From Erythroxylum novogranatense (taxonomy: Eukaryota > Streptophyta > Magnoliopsida > Malpighiales > Erythroxylaceae): a stretch of 64,000 nt of DNA. Positions 22,159-34,353 of the stretch are shown here, piece by piece. The stretch covers positions 74,805,387-74,869,386 of the forward strand of contig CM057225.1 in assembly GCA_029891385.1 (NCBI GenBank), written 5' to 3'. Within the stretch, counting starts at the first letter, position 1. Every line of letters begins with the position of its first letter. The notes beneath the pieces were generated by a model that saw nothing but the letters and a program-made list of their open reading frames with translations, made no database searches and was not told the origin of the DNA. Position numbers and translations under genes: made by a program.

Positions 22159-24018
22159 ATTTTCGAGCAGGAGATCGAATGGAAGACGATCACGACTTCA
22201 GTTCGATTTGTGCATGTTTTGTATTTATGTGTAAAGTTTGATGTTAGTGTATTCTTTTCGGATTGTAAATAAATGCTGAAATTAAGTGTGGATTTGAGTT
22301 TGTGTATCATTATGAGATCGGAATATGTAAGTACATATTGGAATTGTATATTGCATTGAGGTGAATAAGAATGGATTTGTATATAAATAGTGAATGTGTA
22401 TTGAATATGTTTTGATCGTGTTCGGATTGAGTTATGAATTGTGGATGTATGAGTTGTTCAGGAATGGGATTTGATTTGATCATGGATTATAAATTATATA
22501 TGAAATATGATGGTATTAAATTATGAATGGGATTGATTGAGATTTTGTATGATCGATTGAGAATTATTGAAGTGTTAGGATTAGAATTGTGTTTGGATGA
22601 AGTTGACTGATTCTGATTTATTGAAGTGTTTTAGAAATAGGCTTGCGTTTGGTTATGCTGAGATCCCGGACGGAGGGTCCGGTGGATTTTGATGATTGTA
22701 TGATTGATTTGGGAAATATATAAGTGTTTTTAGACCTTTGCAGGTTTTGGGTTAGGTCAAATGCAGCTGTTATGTTGTCGAATTTTTGATAATAATTGGG
22801 ATAAAAAGGAGATTTGGAACTTGTATGGATATATAAGAATATGATTAAGTATTTGAGATTTGTATAAGGATGAATTTTCAAGAGTGGAAATCATTTGTAT
22901 TTGATTTGCATTAGTTTGAATAAAGATGCATAAGAAAGGAAAAAAAAATTATACCATATTTGGAATAGTCTAGGTTCCCAATGCGAGAAGTTTTATAAAC
23001 TTTGTGGTTCCAACGGATGTAGGAATGTGTTTCAGTTCGACTAATTATTTTGTTTAGCTCCGTTTTATGATTTGTATTCGATTATTTCGCTTCGCTACTT
23101 TTATTTCGATCCGATTCGCTTTTGATATCGATAAGTATTTGTTTCACTGCCAATACCTTTGTATTCGATTCATTGTTCGCTTTATCGATTGCTTTGTTTT
23201 CCAATTCGAAATTTCGATGCGAAATTTCCGTTTCCATTCGCTTTCGTTACTTTCGTTCTGTCTTCTGGTTGTGATCCGATTTTCGGATCGGGTCCTAATA
23301 GAAGGGGGTCTTCGGGTGGGTTTAAATGTTGGAACCCCACCCTGGTGAGACACGTGTCCGACGTCCTACGTGACGTCTGGATGTGCAACCCACAAGGGAG
23401 GGATTCCTCACCACGAAAGAAAACATGTTTTCGGAATTTAACCTGCAAAAACATGAACCTTGTGTTTATAACCTTGCAGGGTCATTAGCTGTAACTCCAC
23501 ATTCTTGGCGAGCGCACACTAATTAACCACCAAAATCATAAGTTTACTTATTCATACAAAATGTAGCCTTAAGTCTCGAGTTTGTTTTGAAGCAAGAATC
23601 ACTTCAAACGGAGTTATACAACTCAAGATATGCTTAAAAAGTCTAAAAGGGCTCAAACTCCAAATGTGATCTCCTAACCGACCTCTCACTTACTTTAATT
23701 AAAATCTCTCAAATCAACTCCAAATGGTACCAATTTTTATGGAGAGAAATATATATGTCCTAGGAAATCTAATGGTCTAAGAATCACTTCAATTGGAGGC
23801 CGGATGGAAGAGTTATGCTCAAAAGAGTAACCCATGTTTACAACCTAAATCAATTTGAACCTCTCTTGGCGTGATCACCATAACTTTTGATATAGAAATC
23901 GGATTGAGTTCGTTTTTAGACCATTAGAAATAAGACATCTAGATATACAACTCTTATGAAGACCACAAAATGAAATTCGTCCTAAAAAAACTTCAAAATT
24001 CATCATCTTTCCCATGGT

Positions 24019-24192
24019 TGTCCGTTAAATGGACATGTCCATTTAACAGACATGTCCGTTTAACGAACATGTACGAGTGAAAGAGGACCAAATGACCCGA
24101 GAATGTCCGTTAAACAGACATGGACCAGACAAGGGGTGTTTTTTCACCCGAGGATGTCCGTTAAACGGACACCCATGTCCGTTTAACGGACA
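24019..24192. repeat. Palindrome cluster TGTCCGTTTAACGGACA in LTR D
   Basis: Six copies of an 18-19-bp palindrome of the form ATGTCCGTTTAACGGACAT start near 24019, 24035, 24052, 24103, 24154 and 24174. Some copies are perfect, others carry one or two changes such as TAAATGG or AACAGAC. CG-containing motifs are concentrated here. This is the LTR D counterpart of the palindrome cassettes in the other LTRs. Confidence 0.9.
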
Positions 24193-26426
24193 TTGGGGCT
24201 TTCCAAAGCCCCCAATGCCTCTCCCAAGCCTCTCATCTTCCATCTAACTTCCTAATCACTTGCACACTTCTCAATTTCACTTACTCTAAAGTCTAAATAC
24301 CTTATAATAATTCAAACACCAACTTCAACTCACCAAATTCTCAATTTTCAACTTAATTGGTTCATCATAACCACAAATTTATCACTTTCTCCATAGCTGT
24401 CACAACCAAAGGTCATAAGTAACATCCTCACTTGTAATACACATATCTTTCCATTCCAACATCCAAAAATCACAAACTTTATATCATTGGAAAGATTAAA
24501 AGACAAGATACATCTTTTATGAAGAATGCAAAACTCAATTCAGCCATTAAAAGAGGTAAAATTTCACTCAAAGATACTACCTATATAAAGACCATCAATC
24601 AGTGAAAATCACCATATGAACAGTAACTAAATGTTTTCCCAACCTCATAACTTCTTCATCCTAACTCCAAAGATGACAAATTATATACCGTTGGAAAGCC
24701 CTAAACATGTACTACAATTCCCAAGAAGACCTTCCAATCCAATGCAAACTCTAAGGAGGTCTAAAACACAAATCAAGTTTCTGCCCATTTTAAGAAAAAT
24801 TGGACAGCACCTCCCCTGAAAATGCTCTAGCCAAAAATTCCTCAATCCACAACCCAAACTCCATTACCTGCATAAAAATTCAATCTCCAACCTCCCACAA
24901 CGCAATTCAATCCAAATGTATCTCCAAACACAATTCAAAGGGCAAAAACCACACTCCTAAACATCTACTCAATTCCAAACAATAAAGTAATACAATCTCA
25001 TTCTTTCTTTTTGTCAATTGTAGCCATACAACAATGCATTTTTATAAAACGAATACAAGATACATTTAAAATCCAAAACTCTTACATTTACATGGATACA
25101 AGTTAATACAAAGCTTTAGAGGGCATTTCCGCCCGAATATATCGAAGCATCAAAAGTTAAATACAAAGAGAGTCATTTCATTCAAAATGCAACCTAAAGC
25201 TTTGTATTCTCAAATATGACTTCAAAAGTAAAATGCATCGGAGTAATGCCTCAATCCCGATGCCTTTACTCATTTTCTCGCTCGACACCTGTGGAGGGGA
25301 AATGGGGGTGAGCTCGACGGCTCCGTGGGTAATAACTTAATAATCGAGAAATAAGCAAAAATATTGATTATACATGTATTTCCAAAATCAATATCACATT
25401 GATAAAGCCATTCCCAATTGATCAATTATTTTCACAAAATTTTATTTAAAACCGAACATATCACAAAACAACATAACATATCATAAAATCACAAAAAAAG
25501 TGGTTCGGGTGGATCCGAAACAGAACGTACTACACATTTCTGCGAAGCGGTCATGTGTAGTCGTGACTTATGGGAGTCTGTGAGGAGCTCCAATGTAACA
25601 TCACACCCTCGACAGGAAGGGTAAAATAGTAATTTAGCAAAGGTCGAGAATGATTAGGACTAATTGGATAATGTTATGCATATTGGTATTGGTTAAACAA
25701 TGAAATTGTGCACATGTAATAACTATACATGCATTCATGATTATTTCCCGGTATTGGGCCTAAATAGAATTTTATTATGATTAATGTAGAAATTGTATTT
25801 AAAAAATTTATTGGACTGCGTTTTTGTGTGTTTTATATGTTAAGGGATTTTTAGGAATTTTTCTGGAATTTTCCGGAGAAAATTCCCGGACCGGAAAAAA
25901 AATCGCCAAGCGACGAACCGGTTGATTTTCGGTAGCGAAAATCTTTATCCAATGGCACTGTAATATTGGGTATATTATTTTGGGATTGAAATTAGGGTCA
26001 TTGAACTAGAATGGGTCAAATTGCATTAGGGTTGAATAAAAAGTTTTTGTCTTTTATCTTTTTTTATGTCTTTTTCTAAAAAATGCCAAGTGTCCCCCCC
26101 TTCATTTATTATACTTGTCTTATTCTCTTCATCTATACACGACTCTCCTCCTTGAAATATCTAAAAACTCATTTGGAAAGCTTTATTCTTCTTTAACCTT
26201 GCCATTTCCTTGTTTTGTTGCTCTCCTCCGATGCTTTTCTCCTCCTCCCATACAAGAAGCCTTCTTTGCTTTTTAATTGCTTCTTCTTTATGCACACCCA
26301 AGACCAAGTTAAGCCTTGAGTGGATGATGATGTTGTGGGTGGAAAGTGAGAATTAGAAAGTAGAGAAAGTGGAGAAGTGGTGGAGGTAGATAGCAAAGAA
26401 AGAATTGAAGATTGAAAGCTAATTTG

Positions 26427-28220
26427 GTAAGTTTTTGTTTTAAGCTTTCATTTATACATTAGATGCATTGATGGGTGTGTATTGGTCATTAATCATGGGT
26501 TATGATGATCTATTGGATCAATTCTTGTGTGATTAGGATGCTTATGCATGTGGAATTGGTATTAGAAGTGATATGATTTAAGTTGAAGATGAAAGCTGGA
26601 AAATGGATTTTTGACCTACTGTACTGTTTTGAGCATAACTCATTGTGTGGTTATGCAAATGAGTCGAGGTTTGTACCCAATTAAACTTTGGCTTGTTGGA
26701 TACATTTTTGTGTGAAATAGGTGTTGTCTAATTTTAGTCTTAAGAGGGTGAATTTTAGCATGGAAAGTTACTGGTGATGGCTGGAATGAACAGTAAATGA
26801 ACCACATAACCTAGAGTTTTGATGATTTTTCTAGATTAATTGAGAAGGAATTAGGGAAAATGGTCTTCATGAAAGTTGAAGCCTATATTGTTAGCTTTCC
26901 ATTTCCACTGATTTTGCAATTTTTCGATATGTATATTGGGAGATATCCACTGTTAACTATTGACTGATTTTGGACATGGTGGTGAAACCTAGCCTAAGTG
27001 TTAGATTTGCGAGCATTTTGATTGAAAGCAATTTTAGCAATTTCTTTGAATTGAATTAGCTTGAGTGATCTTCTGAAGAGTTGTAGAGGAAACATTTATC
27101 TTGAAAATGGTATATAGCATGTAATTTGTTTAGATCATATTTGGGAGTTATGAGTTTTCAAAACTTAAACCTGCATAAAGGTGTTAACTGCTGATCATGA
27201 CAGAAACTTGCATAACAGTTTTGAATTGCTTAGAGATGGAATTGGCTCTTAAGCTCTTCATGAAACTTGACGTATGTGGTTTTATATTTCCAATGATATA
27301 AGGTAGTGATTTTTTTTACTTGTGTACAGGGAGTTATGCTTGATAGAACATTACTGTCCAGATTGGGTGATTTCTGGGGCAGCATCATTGATTGAATTAT
27401 TTGACCTAGTTAACAATTGAATTTGATTTTGGGTTGTTCATTAAAGTTGTTGATAACATTGGGATATTTCTAAGCATATTTATTGTGTAATGTTTGACTA
27501 AGGAACTGGAAAGTTATGGATTTTATAAACTGTTGCACTGTTTTGAGAGGCATTGTGAGGGCAGTAACTTTGATTGCATTTTTGACACCCTTAGAGGTGA
27601 AATTGGCTTTTGTGTCCTTCATGAAACTTGTAGAGCTCTCTTTTCTTTATAAAATAGACACCAAGTTTGTACAATTTAGAGTCCGGAGTAGGGAGTTATG
27701 CCCTGTAAAAGTTGGGATGTCGGAGGACGTTGTTTCAGATCTGCTATTGTATAGCATAAGTCAACTTGCACCCCATATAAGTCGACTAGTTCATACACAG
27801 TGGTATAAGTCGACTTGCATCCTCAGACAATTCGAATAGGATCATATATTTTCCTTCTTTTGCTCATAACTTTTCCGTCCGACTTCCGATTGACCTGATT
27901 CTTGAGACATCAGATTCGTGAGACATTGAATTTCATTTCATGGGAAATTGGGAATTTTTGGACGGGAAATTGACGGGTGTCCGGGAAATGGGTATTTCAT
28001 CACTGTTTTATTTAATTGGGGACCTAAAGAGGTCCAAATGGAGCGCCGTCAGCGCCATTAGATTTCTAATTTTTTTTAGACGGATTATATGATGGAAAAT
28101 ATTGGATTAAGGCCGGGAATATCATGAACATGCATTGTGCACCTTCTAAGTGTTACATGTGCATTCTGAAAGAGTTCTGATTGAACAATTGATAATGTTT
28201 ATATACTGTCACTGTTATAG
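26427..28220 (+). other. Putative intron 1 in LTR B
   Basis: The donor TTTG|GTAAGTTTT at 26427 and acceptor CACTGTTATAG| at 28220 are positioned as in LTR A and gypsy-2. A CT-rich leader and purine-rich stretch lie just upstream. Inferred from consensus and recurrence only. Confidence 0.4.
27755..27816 (+). repeat. ATAAGTCGACTT palindromic repeats in LTR B
   Basis: Three copies of ATAAGTCRACTWG occur at about 27755, 27776 and 27805. The last contains the perfect palindrome AAGTCGACTT (27807-27816). They occupy the same place as the palindrome cassette of LTR A, between the last ~185-bp module and the conserved TTTTCCGTCCGACTTCCGAT block. Confidence 0.75.
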
Positions 28221-28286
28221 AGTCACACTTGGAGCGTCGGTCCACCGACGTCATTGAGACTTCCAGATTTTGGCTCGAAAGTATAG

Positions 28287-29047
28287 GTGAGTAACCTAGA
28301 TGGTTCCTCGATTAGTAAGTGTTTATAATTCTGCACTTATAACTCTGTGGAGAATAATGGTGGGATCAGAATTGCGATCGTTTACTGCCTTTGGATTTCG
28401 GACGGAGGATCCGATGAATTGGAAGATCTGACATAGAAGTATATTTGTTTGTGATTATGTGAACTGACTAGCTTCCACTGTGTGACACTGTGATACATAA
28501 TTTGATTGTACCGTTACTGCTTAACTGGATTGTGATCACTTGTGATGTATTGTGATCCACTATGATATACTGTGATCTGCTTGTTACACTGTACTGCATT
28601 TTGACGCCTCTACTGGGACAGACTGTTTTATACTGACAGTTAAATTGGGCATATGCATTGCATACATCAATGCATAAACTGATAATAATGATAGTTGTGA
28701 CCTGAGTCGCCACTGTTACTGAACCGAGCCTCGTGCTCGAGGGGAGTTAGTGCATACCCAGAGGGCTCTCCTACTCCCTAGACGCGTCTACTGAATACTG
28801 ATCACTGTTAAGCGCTCGGTCACAACACTGTAATAAACTGGAAAAGAGTCACATGTGCATTGCATACAAATGTGATAACTGATTTACGAAATTGCATGAG
28901 TTTTGTAAATTGTTATAAGATAATACTGAAAGTATCATTGACTGAAACTGTGAATTGCTTGCGATATGCATGAATTGGGTAAACCATCGATGATGGTTCC
29001 TCACTGAGTTCACAAAAACTCACCAAAATTTTGCATCTATTTTTCAG
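28287..29047 (+). other. Putative intron 2 in LTR B, with hairpin
   Basis: The donor TATAG|GTGAGTAACC at 28287 and acceptor CTATTTTTCAG| at 29047 match LTR A. A hairpin GAGCCTCGTGCTC (28725-28737) lies in the middle, where LTR A and gypsy-2 have their hairpin arrays. A conserved hairpin follows the acceptor at 29058-29081. Confidence 0.5.
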
Positions 29048-30657
29048 GTCTTGAAGAATACCCCGTTTGACACGGGAGTATGTCTACTGTAGACAAGTGA
29101 AGGATAGAGGTCGGGATCAGTTCGTGTCTGCATTAGTGTCACATAATTGTTTTCTGAACTTTCTGTCAAGGATGCTTGTATCTGTAATGAGCCCAATTTA
29201 GTTATGGCTCTTTGTACATTAAATGATTGTAACTTATTGCTGAATGATTGTAATAACTGAAAATGTTTATCTTTGAAATCAAATCAAACTGTATTTCTGA
29301 TTGTGGACTCAGATTATTACTATCTTTTTTGCGCGAATGAAAAATAAAAACAAATAATTGTATACTGAGTTTTGACCGACTGATGTAGTACACCACCCTC
29401 GCGGGGCACGGACTCGGATATTGCCAACTATATCGGGTTCGGGTCACGCGGGAGTGGGGTGTTACATCCAAGGCCACTAGCGGGCAGGCGGGAGAAGCCT
29501 ATGGTTAGACAGGTGCACCTGACTCTTATGGGACTACCACAAACCCAAAGAAAACATGCATTTCACATCATTCACACAATTCATAATCATTAGCCTCAAC
29601 GGGCCGTTACAAAATTCACTTTCACATAATTGGCCAAAATGGCAATCTTTTTCCGAAATCACAAATTCTAGTCTTTTTCACTTAACAAACCATTATACAA
29701 ATCATTCCAACATGAGTTCACATTCAAAGGACATCACATACAATTTAAAAACATCACAAAGAGTAATTCATACTTTGAAAGCTTTAATTAGCATTGATTA
29801 TAAAAACTTTCATATGCCTATTAACTCAATTATTAAGAAATCACCCACCTTAGTTCCTTTGGCTTGGAGGTTGGTCAATTGGCTCTTCCTCTAACTCCAA
29901 TTGCCTCACTTCACCTTCATCAAACATAAATATCCCATATGAATATGGGAAATCAAAATTGGAATTTCTAAGGAAAGAAGAACATGAATTCGATTTTATC
30001 TAACCTTACCCGGACATTTTCTAAGCTATTAACACCAAAACCCATCTATAATTTCCAAGCATTTCGAATTTTCCCTACCTTGAAGAGACACCCACAAAAT
30101 TCTCTCTCTTCTTGGCTTTAATGGAAGTTTAATCCTTCCCTTCCCTTTTCCTTCTTAAGGAACTCTCCAATCTCTTCTCTAAAGCAAGAAATAACAAAGC
30201 CCTAACCTCTTTTCTTCTTCCTCTTCTTCTTCTTTCCCACGAAAGACTCCTTCTCTTCTTTCTCCTTGAAATTTTCGAAACCTCTCTTTCAAATGACTTA
30301 GGAAAGTTTTGTTTCTTAACTAAAAGCCTAGCTAAAACTACGTAGTTTCACTCATTCCCCTTTAAACTTGCAATTTTTGTATTCTTTCATAACCCATACG
30401 ACCACAAGCTTTGGCTCCCATCCCTTATGATTTAATTAAGCTCAAAAGAATAAAATAGCCCTCCTTGAAAGCCTTAGTCTTTAAAACATTAGTAAACTTC
30501 CCAAATTACCCTCAATTCATCTTGTTCCTTTTAAGTTCTAACAACTTACTCCACTCTAATTTAAACTAATCCCACCATTCGATTTTCATTTATTTAAGCA
30601 CTATAAACCTCAAATTAAAATAAACATGCTTAATGTGAATCAGGGCCCAACATTAAA

Positions 30658-31040
30658 TTTTTATGAAAATGATATAGTTTGGTGTTAGACCAAACAATGC
30701 TGTTTTCATTTTATTAAAAACGTTAAGGTCAAAGACTAAACGATGACATTTAACTTTAATTTTTACTGGCGGAATGTACTTTTCTTTGGTAATACTGAAG
30801 GACATTTATTTCATCAGTACACAGTAACACTTATTTTGCCACCAACCATTGCCACCTATTTTTGCGGCGTCCTTCATAATTCCATAGCTATATTCTTTTA
30901 GCAAAATAACGAGAATAATTTCCCTCCACCTTTATCAACGGATATTTTGTTCGTCGTAAAATGCTTTTTTTTGACAACTTTATTGACAGATAATCAAATT
31001 CTGTCGCTAATTTTTAGTTAAACTAAATCGAAATAGATTA
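30658..31040. other. Possible CACTA subterminal region
   Basis: No open frame. The stretch has several short motifs typical of CACTA subterminal sequence, such as TTTGCGGCGTCC, TCGTCGTAAAATG and CTGTCGCTAATTTTTAG, and follows directly from the right TSD of LTR D. It may be the far end of the transposon whose transposase relic is at 10500-11440. The terminal CACTA motif itself was not found, so this is tentative. Confidence 0.3.
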
Positions 31041-31272
31041 TCTTCAAAATAGAAGAATCCATTATGGGTATAATGGTAGATGTTAGAGACCTTTTCTTTT
31101 TGAAAAAGTAAAATCTTATAAATATATTATGAAAAAAGTTAATAAGTAACAAAAGTATTACACTATAGAGAAAGCTCCTCTCCAAACTCTCAACAACTAA
31201 TCTCCACTTTCTTCAATTCAAGTTACTGAAACACTATGAGAAAGAAATTACATTGACAATGAAAAAGAATTT

Positions 31273-31494
31273 CTAAATTCTCCATAAAGTCGCCAGAGTG
31301 TTGTTGCATTTCCTTGCAAATTGATTAATTATAAACTGCTCCCTTATACTTACTATTGTTAAAGCTATCAGAGTGCTTAAGTTCTTTTCGTTACTAGTGA
31401 ATATTCTAATGTTTCTTTCTTTCCATATATCTTGAAAACAAGTAGCCAATGCCACTGAGTAGATATTTTTATCATCCTTAGATACTTGTTTCAC
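31273..31494 (-). pseudogene. LINE ORF2 C-terminal fragment
   Basis: A 73-residue open stretch contains CFQDIWKERNIRIF, the conserved (I/V)W-x-ERN-x-R-(I/L)F motif found after the zf-RVT zinc-binding domain near the end of plant LINE ORF2 proteins. It is on the opposite strand to the LINE that begins at about 32095. Nothing upstream in this frame (31500-32090) is recognisable, so this is a separate short fragment. Confidence 0.6.
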
Positions 31495-32090
31495 CTAGAT
31501 ACTTGTGCCATAATTTATTCATATGGTCGCTCTCTCGAAATCTATGTTCATGTCATTGTTCATGCTCCCATTAGCTCCTATGGCATCCTCCCCTCTAACA
31601 ACTTCCTCTCTTAGCCTCCATCCTCTGTTACTTTCAAGCTTAGCTTTCTGAAATACTTTCTAACCTTGCCATCAATCTTTTCACTTGTCACTGATCACAA
31701 ATCCTCTGCCTACTTCTCATAAATAGATCCATCACATTGTATCTTCCATCTACATTTTGTTCTACCTTTTTAGTACGTCAACCTCCTGCACACTCTTTAA
31801 CTTAACTACCTTGCTTTTACCCTTCAATCCTTAGCTTAATCCTATAGACACCTCTAAACTTAAATTGCTCTAATATACATTTTGATCTTCCTACCTCTAA
31901 GTATTATCTTAGATCTTTATTTTCCAATATTAAATCTTCATATATTAATCCAGCTCCAATTAAAAACTTATAGACTCAGGTGGTTGGAGATGTTATACCT
32001 GAACCAAAGCTAACTTATTCCCCTTATAATTTCTGGGCCGAGGATTATGTCCTATCCCATTCTCCCCCGCTCCCCCCCCCCCCCTTAAAA
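31495..32090. other. No recognisable feature
   Basis: No open frame of note on either strand. It ends with a run of about 14 C residues (near 32072-32086) immediately before the start of LINE similarity. It may include diverged LINE leader sequence, but I cannot support that. Confidence 0.3.
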
Positions 32091-32099
32091 AGATAGATG

Positions 32100-32586
32100 G
32101 AAGTTTACAATGCTTGGTTTTTTCCTAGAAAAGGATAACTTTCCCAGTTATGAAACAATGGGCAATTAACAATTGTAAACAACATGGTTTGGTAGATGTA
32201 CTTGTGAATAAGGATGATGTCATATTTGTGAGCTTTGAAGAAGCAAAAATGGTGGTTCAAGCTAGACCCTGACATGTTTATAATAAGTCTCTTTTACTGC
32301 AATTGTAGAGACCTGGACTGAAATTATAGGAGCTTATGTAGGAAAACATTCCTATTTGGATCTACCTCTTAAGTATTGGACTATTAATGGCCTTAGCCAC
32401 CTTGTAAGTTACAATGGCAAGCCAATTCCAATGTATCAATCCATTGCAGAAATTATACAAATCAACTTTGCAAGGATATGTATCCTGGTTACTTCCATGT
32501 CAAACTTACTAGAGGTGATACCATTCATCAGGTTTAATGAAGACATGGAACCTGTTAAGGATCAACTGAAGGAAACCTCAGCTTGA
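32100..32586 (+). pseudogene. LINE ORF1, DUF4283-like gag region
   Basis: A broken frame reads KFTMLGFFLEKDNFPSYETM, then HGLVDVLVNKDDVIFVSFEE, then LPLKYWTINGLSHLVSYNGK PI and FARICILV. This is the order of the DUF4283/zinc-knuckle RNA-binding region of plant LINE ORF1 proteins (for example a LPLxYW..NGLS..S..GKP..FARIC core). The last 76 codons (32356-32586) are open. The zinc knuckle itself is not visible. Confidence 0.7.
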
Positions 32587-33764
32587 AAAGAAGAAAACTT
32601 GGTGACCAATTGGTAGAGTCTTTAAAATAGGAAGTCATCAAGAGCTGATGGAGATCAATACTGATCATTAAGGAGCTATTAAGGATCATCAAAGAACTAT
32701 TAAGGCAATCAAACTACCCGTGGATGTTGAAGAAGCAAATAAAGGAACTATAGACAATACACCATCAACTCTTACTCTTAAGAGTGAAGAATTGGAAACT
32801 ATTGATACCTCAAGCTCCATTCCCTTACTAGAGAAAAGTGCATCTATAGAGGCTAGTACAGTTGATACTCCTAACAAACAAAAACAAATACAAGAAAATA
32901 TCAGCTAAGAATTTGAAACCGTTACCAAAAGGAGATCCAATAGGAAGGAGAGAATGCCACATGAATATATTATCTTGGAATGTTAGAGGAACAAATGTTC
33001 CTAGCAAAAAGATTATGATCAAAAACATGATTTTACAGAATAAAGTGAGTATAGTTGGAATTTTGGAAACTAAAAATAGAGAGGATCATTGCAACTTATT
33101 GAACTATTTTCCAGCTCATTCGAAAATAATCACAAACTTACTAGAGGTGATACCATTCATCAGGTTTAATGAAGACATGGAACCTGTTAAGGATCAACTG
33201 AAGGAAACCTCAGCTTGAAAAGAAGAAAACATGGTGACCAATTGGTAGAGTCTTTAAAATAGGAAGTCATCAAGAGCTGATGGAGATCAATACTGATCAT
33301 TAAGGAGCTATTAAGGATCATCAAAGAACTATTAAGGCAATCAAACTACCCGTGGATGTTGAAGAAGCAAATAAAGGAACTATAGACAATACACCATCAA
33401 CTCTTACTCTTAAGAGTGAAGAATTGGAAACTATTGATACCTCAAGCTCCATTCCCTTACTAGAGAAAAGTGCACCTATAGAGGCTAGTACAGTTGATAC
33501 TCCTAACAAACAGAAACAAATACAAGAAAATATCAGCTAAGAATTTGAAACCGTTACCAAAAGGAGATCCAATAGGAAGGAGAGAATGCCACATGAATAT
33601 ATTATCTTGGAATGTTAGAGGAACAAATGTTCCTAGCAAAAAGATTATGATCAAAAACATGATTTTACAGAATAAAGTGAGTATAGTTGGAATTTTGGAA
33701 ACTAAAAATAGAGAGGATCATTGCAACTTATTGAACTATTTTCCAGCTCATTCGAAAATAATCA
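32501..33764 (+). repeat. 632-bp direct tandem duplication within the LINE
   Basis: Two head-to-tail copies, 32501-33132 and 33133-33764, join at CAAACTTACTAG, with the shared CAAACT at each boundary. They differ at only a handful of bases, for example A/G in AACAAACA/GAAAC and T/C in GCATCTA/GCACCTA. The unit carries the end of ORF1, the ORF1-ORF2 spacer and the first ~55 codons of ORF2. The near identity indicates a recent event or an assembly duplication. Confidence 0.95.
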
Positions 33765-33793
33765 CAAACTATAGCTACCATTCCAATGGTTGA
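32961..33793 (+). pseudogene. LINE ORF2 endonuclease N-terminus, duplicated
   Basis: MNILSWNVRGTNVPSKK at 32961 is the standard start of plant LINE ORF2, the APE-type endonuclease, with the catalytic Asn in SWNVRG and a Glu in GILETKNRED. The frame is cut at the duplication junction after HSKIIT (33130). A second copy starts at 33593 and runs to 33793, where gypsy-2 insertion follows 18 bases later. The endonuclease nicks target DNA for target-primed reverse transcription. Confidence 0.8.
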
Positions 33794-34345
33794 GTAATTT
33801 ATGAATCTAATTGTAACATCCCGTCACTGATGGGATGGATACAGTTCATTACATTCGTATTTGGCATGTGCATGCATTATAGAATTTGTGTACAATTGGC
33901 AATGATTATATTGGCATTCGTACGTACATACATGTATGACATATTTCTGATTTGATTTGGATAATTTGGATTTGGAGATGATTATGGCATGTGTGATAAT
34001 TTGGTCATAATAGGCTCAAAAATTGAATTTGAGTTAGAAATGAAAGTCAGGAAATTGAATTATGAAATTAGAGTATATGATAATGAGTTTTTTATTTTTG
34101 AAGATTTATAGGAATTTTTCTGGAATTTTCGAAGCAATAGGCTTAATCAAAAATTGATCAATGACTGGTTATTTGAATGTCCTGTTCAAATTGATTATCC
34201 AATGACACGGACAAAGAAATTTGATTTGAGGAATTAGGGTTTAGTCATTGGAATTCGGGAGAAATTAGAATTTGAAATTGGTTTGAGGTTTTTCGAGTTG
34301 GACTTGTGGCAATTAACGTTTGCCAAACAAGCCTTAGTCCTTTTG

Positions 34346-34353
34346 TATATAAG
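34346..34353 (+). promoter_or_regulatory. TATA box of gypsy-2 5' LTR
   Basis: TATATAAG stands about 535 bases into the LTR and is followed by a CT-rich leader (TTTTCTCTCTC). The 3' LTR has the same box at 40610-40617. It would drive the genomic RNA; the predicted intron 1 donor is about 245 bases downstream. Confidence 0.6.

Larger units (their letters stand above)
17946..23300 (+). repeat. Solo LTR C, 5.36 kb, gypsy-type
   Basis: The left edge is TGTTGGACCCC and the right edge GGGTCCTAATA, whose reverse complement is TATTAGGACCC, so the two ends form a slightly decayed inverted repeat. An exact 5-bp duplication GAAGG lies at 17941-17945 and 23301-23305. The terminal CA has become TA, consistent with deamination of a methylated C. 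Internal sequence around 21690-21840 resembles the corresponding parts of the gypsy-1 LTR and LTR D (a CTTCTCC.. GCCCGC.. AAGTGGC block), placing it with the Tekay-like LTRs. No PBS or coding sequence. Confidence 0.75.
25594..29466 (+). repeat. Solo LTR B, 3.87 kb, nested in LTR D
   Basis: The left edge is TGTAACATCACACCC and the right edge GAGTGGGGTGTTACA, with an exact duplication TCCAA at 25589-25593 and 29467-29471. It is clearly related to LTR A over most of its length: the same opening (GGTAAAATAG), the same ~185-bp modules, the same GTGAGTAACC donor, the same acceptor and the same terminal block (CACGGACTCGGATAT). It has no PBS or coding region. Being inserted in LTR D, it is younger than D. 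Confidence 0.92.
23327..30652 (-). repeat. Solo LTR D (3.45 kb net), interrupted by LTR B
   Basis: On the plus strand it begins TGTTGGAACCCCACC (23327) and ends CAGGGCCCAACA (30652), with an exact duplication TTAAA at 23322-23326 and 30653-30657. Removing LTR B and its extra TSD copy (25594-29471) leaves 3448 bp. Orientation is minus: the GCGGGCAGGCGGGAGAAGCC block near 29482 and the GTGGGTGATTT donor (29848, minus) match gypsy-1 and C in that direction. A minus-strand intron from 29848 to 25289 (acceptor CCCCTCCACAG), 682 bases without LTR B, is plausible. No coding sequence. Confidence 0.85.

Noticed and set aside
22670..23480. Possible host gene exon near the CG-containing stretch at 23345-23400
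   Set aside because: The stretch lies inside the terminal part of LTR D (minus strand), bounded by a TTAAA duplication; open frames on both strands cross the LTR C/LTR D boundary.
30780..31030. A complete CACTA terminus
   Set aside because: The motifs are suggestive, but no CACTA/TAGTG terminal repeat and no 3-bp duplication could be found, so only a tentative entry was made.
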